A stretch of DNA of 52,056 nucleotides from Armatimonadota bacterium (lineage in GTDB: Bacteria > Armatimonadota > Fimbriimonadia > Fimbriimonadales > Fimbriimonadaceae): assembly GCA_020161505.1 (NCBI GenBank), contig JAIUNY010000022.1, forward strand, positions 1 to 52,056, written 5' to 3'. Of this stretch, positions 33,733-41,026 are shown one piece after another; the stretch's first letter is position 1, and every line of letters begins with the position of its first letter. The notes under the pieces were generated by a model. The model did no database searches. It saw nothing but the letters and a program-made list of their open reading frames with translations, and was not told the origin of the DNA. The translations under genes and the position numbers were made by a program.

Positions 33733-35397
33733 ATGTCCGAAAGCCGCGAAGTGACTTACGATCCGCTGATTGAACTGATGCGGCGGTTCGAGAATGTCAA
33801 GGCGACGGATACGTCGGTGGATCCGTTTGAGTCGCTCGGGCGCGAGGATCGGCTGAAGAAGCACATCGTCGACGGGATCAAAAAGAGCCTGGAGGCGCAC
33901 CTGGAAGACGCGCTCGAAAGCTACACGCCGCTTCAGATCATCAACGATATTCTGCTTGATGGAATGAAGACGGTGGGCGAGCTCTTTGGTGCGGGCAAGA
34001 TGCAGCTGCCGTTTGTCCTTCAGTCGGCCGAGGTGATGAAGGCAGCGGTTCGATACCTCGAGCCGAAGATGGAGAAGACCGAAGGTTCGGAAAAGGGGTC
34101 CATCCTGCTGGCAACGGTAGCCGGCGATGTTCACGATATTGGTAAGAACTTGGTAGACATCATTCTTACCAACAATGGCTATCGAGTAGTGAATATCGGA
34201 ATCAAGCAGCCCATTAACAACATCATTGCCGAGGCAGAAGCGAACAAGTGCCAGGTGATTGGCCTGAGCGGATTGCTTGTGAAATCAACCGTGATCATGC
34301 GAGATAACCTGGTCGAGCTGAATCAACGAGGTCTCAGCCACTATCCAGTGATTCTTGGCGGTGCCGCGCTGACTCGTGCCTATGTGGAGGAGGATATGCG
34401 GGCGATCTACGAAGGCAAGGTTTACTACGCCCAAGACGCTTTTGAGGGTCTGCGGCTGATGGGGGACATCGTCAGCGGAGAGGCGGACGCGCCGGAGGCA
34501 GAGACTCGGCCAAGGGTGCGCGTCCAGAGCCACCGCCTCCCAGATCGTGATCCGGCGCTCTATGTTTTTGATGGAGTGAAGAGCCCCGTGGCTACCGACG
34601 TTCCTGTCCCGGAACTGCCGTTCTATGGAGTGCGTAGCCAGACCAAGTTCGACATATTTGAACTGTATAGGTTTATCAATCCTGTTGCGCTTTGGCGGGG
34701 TCAGTGGCAGTTCAAAAAGCCAGAGAATCTCAGTAATCCTGAATTTAACGAGTGGCTAGAGGAGAATGTTCGACCGATTTTCGAGCGAAAGCAACGGGAG
34801 CTCGCAAACATCCTGAAACCTCGGGTGAAGTGGGGGTATTTCTGGTGTCAGTCGGAAGGGAATGACCTTTTGATTTACGAAGAAGATCAAGCAACTGTCC
34901 GTTGCAAGTTTACGTTCCCTCGCCAGAGAGATTTGAAGAGGCTTTGTCTCGCAGACTTCTTCAAATCAACCGACTCCGGTCAAATGGATGTGGTGGGATT
35001 CAGCATTGTCACCGTTGGTGAAGACGTGAGTGAGTACGAGCGTCAACAGTTTGCCGATGGCGACTATCAGGAATACCTGTACACGCACGGCATGGGAGTC
35101 GAGACGGCTGAGGCTTTGGCGGAGTATTGGCACAAGATGATGCGCCACGAGATGGGGTTTGGGCATCAGGATCCTGACGATCTCAGGCTGCTTTTTGCCG
35201 CTCGGTATCAGGGCTCTCGGTATAGTTTTGGTTACCCCGCATGCCCCAATCTGGAAGATCAGGCCCAGCTTATGGAGTTGCTTCAGCCCGAAGATATCGG
35301 GATTTCTCTGAGCGAAGAATACATGCTTGTGCCAGAGCAGTCAACTTCGGCAATTGTGATTCATCATCCAGAAGCAAAGTATTTCAATATCCGCTAA
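33733..35397 (+). CDS. metH: Methionine synthase C-terminal half: cobalamin-binding plus activation domains
   Basis: 554 aa covering only the back half of cobalamin-dependent methionine synthase. A helical B12 cap (about 40-115) precedes the Rossmann B12 domain with the base-off motif GDVHDIGKN (His134) and the later GLSGLLVKS Ser. The C-terminal activation domain carries RYSFGYPACP near residue 500, matching the AdoMet-binding R-x3-GYPACP used for reductive reactivation. The homocysteine and methyl-THF domains are missing and no adjacent gene encodes them, so a separate polypeptide is expected elsewhere. Gene edges are intact, so this is a natural split and not a truncation at this locus. 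Confidence 0.9.
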   Translation: MSESREVTYDPLIELMRRFENVKATDTSVDPFESLGREDRLKKHIVDGIKKSLEAHLEDALESYTPLQIINDILLDGMKTVGELFGAGKMQLPFVLQSAEVMKAAVRYLEPKMEKTEGSEKGSILLATVAGDVHDIGKNLVDIILTNNGYRVVNIGIKQPINNIIAEAEANKCQVIGLSGLLVKSTVIMRDNLVELNQRGLSHYPVILGGAALTRAYVEEDMRAIYEGKVYYAQDAFEGLRLMGDIVSGEADAPEAETRPRVRVQSHRLPDRDPALYVFDGVKSPVATDVPVPELPFYGVRSQTKFDIFELYRFINPVALWRGQWQFKKPENLSNPEFNEWLEENVRPIFERKQRELANILKPRVKWGYFWCQSEGNDLLIYEEDQATVRCKFTFPRQRDLKRLCLADFFKSTDSGQMDVVGFSIVTVGEDVSEYERQQFADGDYQEYLYTHGMGVETAEALAEYWHKMMRHEMGFGHQDPDDLRLLFAARYQGSRYSFGYPACPNLEDQAQLMELLQPEDIGISLSEEYMLVPEQSTSAIVIHHPEAKYFNIR

Positions 35398-35404
35398 GCA
35401 AGAC

Positions 35405-35440
35405 AAAAAACTCCCCACGACGCGAGGTGCCGAGGGGAGT
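35405..35440 (-). terminator. Rho-independent terminator of the beta-barrel gene
   Basis: Read on the minus strand, ACTCCCC (35434-35440) and GGGGAGT (35410-35416) pair 7 bp around a GC-rich loop and are followed by a T6 run (A6 at 35405-35410 on plus). It lies 24 bp after the stop of the 35464 gene. Confidence 0.85.
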
Positions 35441-35463
35441 ATTGAGTTGATCGTGCGAGGACG

Positions 35464-36207
35464 TTAGAACTTCGCGCCAAATCCGAAGCCGAAGACAAAG
35501 TTGCTTCGGTTCGGGGCACCCGCTCGGTGACCGTCGTCCATCAGACCCGTGTAGGCGAGATGCAGCGTGCCGTAGGTCATCTCGGTGAAGTTGTAGCTCA
35601 GCTTCGCGTCAAAACCGTAGTCGGCGAGAGCGGACTCATTGTTGCCGTACCAGAAGTTGTTGAAGTCTTCGCTACCGTAGCCCAGCCATGCGCCGAGATT
35701 CCAGTTGGCACCCTTCACCAGGGCGCAAGGCATGGAATAGTTGCCACCGACCTTGGCGTAGAAGCCGTCGGTTTCGTCGACATCATAGGCCACGTAAAGA
35801 TACGGGCTAAAGGCTTGCTTCAGCGCGAAGTTGGCCCAGAACTCGGTGGTCGAAGCAGTACCGGTGTTCGGGAAATCGTAGTGCGTCACACCGAAGGTTC
35901 CGGTGCCGCTTTCGAAATCAAAGTTTCGGCTCAGGGTCGAATCCCACTCGGTGATTCGGTTCTTACCCGTGGAGGTGCCGTAATACGTGTTGACGTCGGT
36001 CGTGTCGTAGTTCCCCCAGAAGTTGACGGTCCATCCGTTCCAGCTTCCGGTAAGGCTCGGTTGCAGCACGCCTTCGTTCACGAAGTTAATACCGCGCCAG
36101 ACGTACTTGTTGTAGTAAGAGGTCTCGAAAGACCAATCAATCTTGGTCGCGGCCGCGCTCAGTCCAGCGAGACCCACGCAGATGAGTGAGGCAAGAGATC
36201 GTTGCAT
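35464..36207 (-). CDS. Outer-membrane beta-barrel protein, TorF/Gcw_chp-like
   Basis: 247 aa with a signal peptide (to about residue 20, AAATK). Alternating hydrophobic/aromatic strands run to the C-terminus, which ends in Phe, as outer-membrane barrels do. WSFETSYYNKYVWRGINF followed by QPSLTGSW and FWGNYDTTD resembles the family TIGR02001/TorF. It implies an outer membrane in this organism. A transport function is plausible but unknown. Its long 5' region and own terminator indicate a single-gene unit. Confidence 0.75.
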   Translation of the reverse strand: MQRSLASLICVGLAGLSAAATKIDWSFETSYYNKYVWRGINFVNEGVLQPSLTGSWNGWTVNFWGNYDTTDVNTYYGTSTGKNRITEWDSTLSRNFDFESGTGTFGVTHYDFPNTGTASTTEFWANFALKQAFSPYLYVAYDVDETDGFYAKVGGNYSMPCALVKGANWNLGAWLGYGSEDFNNFWYGNNESALADYGFDAKLSYNFTEMTYGTLHLAYTGLMDDGHRAGAPNRSNFVFGFGFGAKF

Positions 36208-36218
36208 AGTTCACCAAC

Positions 36219-36251
36219 CCGATAACATCACCGGGACGGTACTTTTATCGG
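36219..36251 (-). promoter_or_regulatory. Leader hairpin upstream of the beta-barrel gene
   Basis: Minus-strand CCGATAA (36245-36251) and TTATCGG (36219-36225) form a 7-bp stem 11 nt before the ATG, next to GGTTGGTGA, the likely ribosome-binding site. The remaining 36252-36597 has no gene I can support and matches no riboswitch I recognise. Confidence 0.4.
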
Positions 36252-36597
36252 TGCATCATCAGGAATCCTTAGGTTGCTGGCGCAACTTGCGGACGGTTGG
36301 CCGAGGGGACGACTGCGCAGAGGACAACACGCCTGACTCACGGATTCCCGGGAGAGAAGTGGAGACGAAAGACTCTTTTGCAAGGTTTTCCGGAGAGAGG
36401 GGAACCATGGTTCGGCGTCAATGCGTAAGTCTAAGGAGCGCGAACGATCATCGGAGGATGGGAGTCTCGAACCGAATAACGAGTAAGGCTGTCTCCAACA
36501 TAAACCTTAACTCTCATTCCTCCGATGAACGAACGCGCTTTCGTATTGATCATACACGTTTTTGCGTGAAACCTCAACGATACAAGAGGCGCAATCG

Positions 36598-36633
36598 GAA
36601 AAAGGAAGAGCTGTCCAACGTGGACAGCTCTTC
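36598..36633 (-). terminator. Rho-independent terminator of the MutL-type gene
   Basis: A perfect 13-bp stem, GAAGAGCTGTCCA (36605-36617) and TGGACAGCTCTTC (36621-36633), has a 3-nt loop; on the minus strand it is followed by CTTTTTCC. It lies 24 bp after the stop at 36658. Confidence 0.9.
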
Positions 36634-36657
36634 TCTTTGGATCGGATCCGACTTTGA

Positions 36658-38499
36658 TTACTTCGGCAGAGGAAGCCCCATCGCCTCAAGCCATTCGCGC
36701 AGCTTACGGATGCGAGTAGCGTTGTCTTCGGGCAGAATCAGCGGGCGTCCTCGACCATCAATGACGATCCCAACGGTGCCTCCCTCCAATTTTGCTTCGA
36801 TCGGCTTGCCCTTGCCCGCGCCCACATCGAAGTTCTTGGTTGGGGTGATCGTGACGTTCTTGAATTGATAGCGCTCCAGCGGGATGACCTTGATCTCACC
36901 GACCTTGATATTCTCGTTGATATCGCCGGTGATCGTGACCATATCCTCGCCCTCTTTGCCGGTGCCGATCGGCGAGATGCAGTGGCCGCATTTGACGATG
37001 CAGTCGTAGTCGAACACCTGCTTGGCGGCTTCGTAGAAATGCTCGCTGAGCACACCGAGGTGGGGCATCATGAAGATGCTGTCCACCGTGAGCATGGTCA
37101 CGCCTTCCGGCTGATAGGCATCCATCATCATGAGGGCGCTTTGGGCACGCATCGGAGCGTGGCTGAGAACCCCGCCGGAGCCGATGATCATATCGAGCTT
37201 AAGCATCTTGATGAGCGTCGCGCCGGTTTCGGTTTGGCTGAACACCTGACCGATGTCGCGGTTTTGTTGAACACCCTTGAGCGAGCGAGCGAGCGACTTG
37301 TGGTGATCAAACGCGAGACGAAGCGCCTCACGGCTCACCGCTTGCTCGATCAGAAGGTCTTCGTAAGCCTGGGGAATCGTGGTCGGGCGGATCATCTTGT
37401 TCCGCATTCGGTTGCGCACTTCGTAGGGGTCGATCTCGAACGGGAGCCAGCGGGCGATGTTCGCGGTTCCGGCTTCCTTGAGCACGTTGCAAATCGAGTA
37501 GCTCATCCCGAGGTTCGCCGAGACGGTTCGGTTATAGATGCCGTCGAAGACGGAGAAGACGTCGGTCGTTGCGCCTCCGATGTCGACGCCGAGGATGTTG
37601 AGGCCTTCTTGGTCAGCGTAGCTCTTGAGGAGCTTGCCGACGGCGTTCGGGGTCGCCATCACGTCGTAGCTCGCCCATTCCAGCAGCTTGTTGTAGCCCG
37701 GGGCCTGCTGCATCACGTGTTGGAGGAAGAGCTCGTGGATTTCGTCGCGGGCGGGGCCGAGGTTCTCTTCGTCCAGAGTCGGTCGAAGGTTGTCAACAAT
37801 GTTGAGTTCAATCGTGGCACCCAGCACGTCGCCGACCTGCGGGCGCACATCCTTGTTTCCGGCGAAGATGACGGGGAGCTTCATGTCGCCAAAGCGCGGC
37901 TTCGGGTCGGCGCGGCGGATGACTTCGGCCATGTCGATGAGGTGGCTGACCGTTCCGCCGTCGGTTCCGCCGGACATCAGAATGATGTCTGGGCGAAGCT
38001 TGCGGAGTCGTTCGACTCGCTCATAGTCCTTGCGTCCGTCGTTCACGGCAAGGGTATCCATAAGGATCGCGCCCGCACCGAGAGCAGCGCGCTCGGCGGA
38101 TTCTGCCGACATTTCCTTGACCACGCCAGCGACCATCATCTGGAGGCCGCCACCTGCCGAGGAGGTAGAGACGTAGAGGTCTGCGCCGTCGAATTCGCCC
38201 TTGCGTTCCTCGTTGCGAACGCCTTCTTTGATCATCCGCCAGACTTGGCCATCTTTGATGAGGTTGCGGCGAGCAGCGGTGAAGCCCTCGGGAACCTTGG
38301 CCTCGCTGACTTCTTCGAGTTCGGTCATGGCGTTGGTCACGCCGATCGTCACGTCCTCGAAGGGGCGTTCCACCGTGGTCGGGGCTTCGCCACGCGCGAC
38401 GAGTCGGTACTCGCCAGCGGGGTTTCGCTCAATCATGATCGACTTGGTGGTGGTCGATCCGCAGTCGGTGGCAACAATGCGCAGGATGTCCTGAGACAT
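36658..38499 (-). CDS. MutL-type (glutamate mutase L family, PF13941) ASKHA ATPase
   Basis: 613 aa. ATDCGSTTTKSIMIE at the N-terminus is the phosphate-1 loop of the actin/Hsp70 ATPase fold, GVDIGGATTDVFSV near residue 295 the second phosphate loop, and GSGGVLSHAP the adenosine-binding region. The family (GlmL/MutL) is found beside B12-dependent aminomutases and glutamate mutase and is thought to reactivate or load them. No mutase subunits are in this window; the only cobalamin protein nearby is the metH half at 33733. It is a single-gene unit with CATAAT 6 nt before the ATG (minus strand). Confidence 0.9.
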   Translation of the reverse strand: MSQDILRIVATDCGSTTTKSIMIERNPAGEYRLVARGEAPTTVERPFEDVTIGVTNAMTELEEVSEAKVPEGFTAARRNLIKDGQVWRMIKEGVRNEERKGEFDGADLYVSTSSAGGGLQMMVAGVVKEMSAESAERAALGAGAILMDTLAVNDGRKDYERVERLRKLRPDIILMSGGTDGGTVSHLIDMAEVIRRADPKPRFGDMKLPVIFAGNKDVRPQVGDVLGATIELNIVDNLRPTLDEENLGPARDEIHELFLQHVMQQAPGYNKLLEWASYDVMATPNAVGKLLKSYADQEGLNILGVDIGGATTDVFSVFDGIYNRTVSANLGMSYSICNVLKEAGTANIARWLPFEIDPYEVRNRMRNKMIRPTTIPQAYEDLLIEQAVSREALRLAFDHHKSLARSLKGVQQNRDIGQVFSQTETGATLIKMLKLDMIIGSGGVLSHAPMRAQSALMMMDAYQPEGVTMLTVDSIFMMPHLGVLSEHFYEAAKQVFDYDCIVKCGHCISPIGTGKEGEDMVTITGDINENIKVGEIKVIPLERYQFKNVTITPTKNFDVGAGKGKPIEAKLEGGTVGIVIDGRGRPLILPEDNATRIRKLREWLEAMGLPLPK

Positions 38500-38505
38500 G
38501 CGGAC

Positions 38506-38511
38506 ATTATG
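38506..38511 (-). promoter_or_regulatory. Candidate -10 box of the MutL-type gene
   Basis: Minus-strand CATAAT (5 of 6 bases match TATAAT) ends 6 nt before ATG 38499. Confidence 0.45.
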
Positions 38512-38571
38512 ACCTGATCGGTGGGCTGTTGGCGCGTGAATCGCGGGAGGGTGAGTCCCGAAAAACCGGAG

Positions 38572-39198
38572 TTAGGCCAGGAACGTCAGACGAGCTTCGA
38601 GATGCTCGCAGGCGCGCAGGACTTCCCGCATGTTTTCCAGGCGATTTCCATCACCGCCAAGCCGGAGATCGGCAATCTCTCGCGAGGGGAGAACGTGGTT
38701 GTGGTAGGCGGGTTCCACGTGCTCGCGCCACTGTTTGTGGACGCTTTCCGGGGATCGTCCGCGCAGAACCGCATCGCGCAGGGTGCGTCGCTGGAGGGCT
38801 TCGTTCGGGTCAAGGTCCACGTAGACGCGCAGAGTCGCGGCATCGAGTGCGGGCGCGTGGCAGAGTACAAATTGACCCTCCACCACCACGGCGTTGCTTC
38901 CGGCGAGTCGCCGCGAGCCCGTTCGACGGCTTACTGTGAAATCATAGATCGGGACATCAACCGCTTTTCCGTGCGAGAGTTGCCAGAGGTGATCCGTCCA
39001 CTCATCCAGGCAAAACATCTCGAGGCGATCCCAGTTGAACTCGGCGACCTGCTGGGGCGAGAAGCCCTCGGCGATGTCGCGGTAGTAGTCGTCCATCTGA
39101 AGCAGCGGGGCATCGAGGGCCTCGGCAACGTCTTGAGCGAGAGTGGTCTTTCCGCTCGCGCTCAACCCACCAATTGCAATGATCAGAGGACGTTTCAT
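38572..39198 (-). CDS. Uridine kinase-like P-loop kinase
   Basis: 208 aa. IIAIGGLSASGKTTLAQD is a Walker A typical of the uridine kinase/phosphoribulokinase group; LLQMDDYYRD carries the catalytic Asp and substrate-binding tyrosines, PIYDF the conserved substrate motif, and VVVEGQFVLC the Walker B strand. It likely phosphorylates a nucleoside or ribosyl nicotinamide; the substrate is not decidable. ATG 39198 is chosen because the longer frame adds a non-conserved, Pro/Ser-rich segment. It diverges from the riboswitch-htpX unit. Confidence 0.85.
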   Translation of the reverse strand: MKRPLIIAIGGLSASGKTTLAQDVAEALDAPLLQMDDYYRDIAEGFSPQQVAEFNWDRLEMFCLDEWTDHLWQLSHGKAVDVPIYDFTVSRRTGSRRLAGSNAVVVEGQFVLCHAPALDAATLRVYVDLDPNEALQRRTLRDAVLRGRSPESVHKQWREHVEPAYHNHVLPSREIADLRLGGDGNRLENMREVLRACEHLEARLTFLA

Positions 39199-39348
39199 CA
39201 GGGCCGATGCAACTGTAGCAGACGCAGAGCGGGAGGGGAAGGGGTTGCGGGGACTTTCGCAACACTTGATTGTGGTTTTCCCCACGATTTGCCAGGGTTC
39301 GGTTCAAAACTCTGGGCTCGGCTTGTCCAATGGCCCCATCCAGAAACC

Positions 39349-39377
39349 TTGCCGTGAGGGATGGCGTTCTAACTATT
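39349..39377 (+). promoter_or_regulatory. Possible promoter of the htpX leader
   Basis: TTGCCG (39349-39354) and ACTATT (39372-39377) with 17-nt spacing would start transcription just before the aptamer. The 39199-39348 stretch upstream shows nothing recognisable. Confidence 0.4.
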
Positions 39378-39388
39378 CGTATCCCTTT

Positions 39389-39479
39389 GCGAGAGGGGAG
39401 TAGCCGCCCGAACGGGTGGGGATGATCGTCAAGACGCTGAGGTTGCTCAGCCGGTCACCCCGAACGGCGAGACCTCCGC
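39389..39479 (+). promoter_or_regulatory. yybP-ykoY (Mn2+-sensing) riboswitch aptamer
   Basis: The two most conserved elements of this class are present: GGGGAGTAGC (39395-39404) next to the first P1 strand, and GCGAGACC (39467-39474) before the second. P1 pairs GCG(A)GAGG (39389-39396) with CCTCCGC (39473-39479). Between them are a CCCG-AA-CGGG hairpin and a strong GCTGAG-GTTG-CTCAGC hairpin (39436-39451). It sits 80 bp upstream of htpX. Confidence 0.88.
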
Positions 39480-39527
39480 GTGGTTTGCTCCGGGTTCTTC
39501 CAGGGAGCAGCGACGCGGAGGTTTTTT
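39473..39527 (+). terminator. Riboswitch expression platform: alternative terminator
   Basis: CCTCCGCGT (39473-39481), which contains the 3' strand of P1, pairs with ACGCGGAGG (39513-39521) and is followed by T6 (39522-39527). An inner TGCTCC/GGAGCA pair (39486/39509) adds stability. P1 and this terminator are mutually exclusive, predicting that ligand binding turns expression ON. Confidence 0.9.
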
Positions 39528-39558
39528 GTTGCCTCTCGCCGGGATGCAAAGACGGTCT

Positions 39559-40410
39559 ATGAACACAGTCAAAGTAGCGGTTTTGATGGCGGCCCTCACG
39601 GGATTGTTTGTCCTGATGGGGCAGGCGGTTGGTGGGAACGGAGGCATGATCATTGCCTTCGTGCTCGCCGTCGTGATGAACTTCGGTGCCTATTGGTTCA
39701 GCGACAAGCTGGCCCTCAAGGCGACTCGGGCGCGGGCGGTCTCGGAAGCGGAAGCTCCGGAGCTCCATCAGATGGTGGAGATCCTCGCGAAGCGCGCGAG
39801 CATCCCAAAGCCGGGCGTTTATGTGGTCGATGATCCGAGCCCGAATGCCGTTGCCACCGGTCGAAACCCGGCGAATGCAGCGGTTGCTGTGAATACAGGT
39901 CTGCTGAACATCTTGGATCGGCAAGAGGTTTATGGGGTTTTGGCTCACGAAGTTGCGCACATCAAGAATCGGGACACGCTCACGATGACGGTTGTCGCCA
40001 CGATCGCCGGTGCGATCACGATGATCGCTCAGTTCGCCCAGTTCGCTGCGATGTTCGGCGGACTCGGTCGCAATGAGGATGGCGAGGGGATGAACCCGAT
40101 TGGGCTCCTGGTCATGGCCTTGGTCGCTCCGTTCGCCGCGATGATCATGCAGCTTGCGGTTTCTCGGGCCAGGGAGTTCGAGGCGGATAAGCTGGGGGCG
40201 CAGCTCGCCGGGGACACCCATGGCCTGAGCAATGCTCTGCTGAAACTGGAGCGGGGAACCATGGCGATCCCGACGCACACGACGCCGAATCGGGCGCCGC
40301 TGTATATCGTCAATCCTCTGAAGGGGATGGACGGGCTCTCTCGGCTCTTCATGACCCACCCTCCGATCCAGGAGCGGGTGTCCAAGCTGAGCCAGCTCAA
40401 GGTTTCGTAA
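39559..40410 (+). CDS. htpX: Membrane zinc metalloprotease HtpX
   Basis: 283-aa M48B protease that degrades misfolded inner-membrane proteins with its active site facing the cytoplasm. Two N-terminal membrane helices (about 4-20 and 28-46) precede HEVAH at residues 130-134, the zinc/catalytic motif; two more hydrophobic segments follow, then EFEAD supplies the third ligand. ATG 39559 gives the standard MNTVKVAVLM start; ATG 39526 lies in the terminator run. Expression should depend on the riboswitch upstream. It is monocistronic, ending in the terminator at 40428. Confidence 0.96.
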   Translation: MNTVKVAVLMAALTGLFVLMGQAVGGNGGMIIAFVLAVVMNFGAYWFSDKLALKATRARAVSEAEAPELHQMVEILAKRASIPKPGVYVVDDPSPNAVATGRNPANAAVAVNTGLLNILDRQEVYGVLAHEVAHIKNRDTLTMTVVATIAGAITMIAQFAQFAAMFGGLGRNEDGEGMNPIGLLVMALVAPFAAMIMQLAVSRAREFEADKLGAQLAGDTHGLSNALLKLERGTMAIPTHTTPNRAPLYIVNPLKGMDGLSRLFMTHPPIQERVSKLSQLKVS

Positions 40411-40427
40411 GCGTTGCTCCTCACGCG

Positions 40428-40468
40428 AGTGCGGCAGGAATCTCGGGATTCCTGTCGCACTTTGGCTT
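40428..40468 (+). terminator. Rho-independent terminator of htpX
   Basis: AGTGCGGCAGGAATC (40428-40442) pairs with GATTCCTGTCGCACT (40447-40461), 15 bp with one G-U, loop TCGG, followed by TTTGGCTTT. Confidence 0.9.
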
Positions 40469-40495
40469 TGTCCGGCGTGGATTCTGGCGTAGATT
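40467..40495 (+). promoter_or_regulatory. Promoter of 40504 gene
   Basis: TTTGTC (40467-40472) and TAGATT (40490-40495) have 17-nt spacing; the -10 ends 8 nt before ATG 40504. The -35 box abuts the htpX terminator. Confidence 0.5.
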
Positions 40496-40503
40496 AGGGT
40501 GGG

Positions 40504-40929
40504 ATGGAAGCTGACGGCTCAGAGATTCAGGAACTCACGAGAAGGGCTGCTGTCGCAGCGACTCGGAACGCCCTGATCTTTTGGTTCGCTCTCTCGCTGT
40601 ATCCGTTCTCGCTTTTGGTCGGCTACATAGCTTGGAATGGGGCCGTTGGTGACCAACACAAAGCCAAGATTAGGGAGGCTTACCGTCTGAACACAGACGT
40701 CATCTTCGCCGCCTCACCGAACCGCGATACTGGCGTGCCCCCGAAGGTTTTGGGAATCCGGTGCGGGACAGACCTGTTCGGCGATTCAAGATGTGAAGCA
40801 GTGGTGATGCGCACGGATCAAGCGAGCCGGGAGACTTGGCTTGTCACAGATGGTGATCCCCGCCTCATTCTGGGCGGCGACTTTGGTAAAGGGGAGGAAA
40901 GTCGCGTTGTGTTCCTGAAGCCGAAGTGA
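40504..40929 (+). CDS. Small membrane protein of unknown function
   Basis: 141 aa. One membrane helix (about residues 24-46, ALIFWFALSLYPFSLLVGYI) follows a charged cytoplasmic start; the rest is a soluble domain with two Cys and beta-rich segments (PPKVLGIRCGTDLFGD, DGDPRLILGGDFG), possibly periplasmic. No family is recognised. It has its own promoter and converges on the PEP-CTERM gene. Confidence 0.65.
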   Translation: MEADGSEIQELTRRAAVAATRNALIFWFALSLYPFSLLVGYIAWNGAVGDQHKAKIREAYRLNTDVIFAASPNRDTGVPPKVLGIRCGTDLFGDSRCEAVVMRTDQASRETWLVTDGDPRLILGGDFGKGEESRVVFLKPK

Positions 40930-40975
40930 GTAGGGAATTGCCGGTACGCGCTCTGGCGGGAACTGCGAAGAGTGG

Positions 40976-41005
40976 CGTGCCGCCCCGATACGGCGAGGCG
41001 GCACG
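40976..41005. terminator. GC-rich inverted repeat between convergent genes
   Basis: CGTGCCGCC (40976-40984) and GGCGGCACG (40997-41005) form a 9-bp stem with a 12-nt loop between convergent genes; no T run. Confidence 0.5.
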
Positions 41006-41026
41006 ATTGAGTATGTGAGAGAGAGG

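Noticed and set aside
36252-36597. Cobalamin riboswitch upstream of the porin-like gene
   Set aside because: Stretches such as GGGAATCC recall one, but the conserved B12 box and core order are missing.
36865-38517. 550-aa open frame on plus strand
   Set aside because: Mirror of the MutL-type gene; Val/Asp/His-rich composition typical of antisense frames in high-GC genes.
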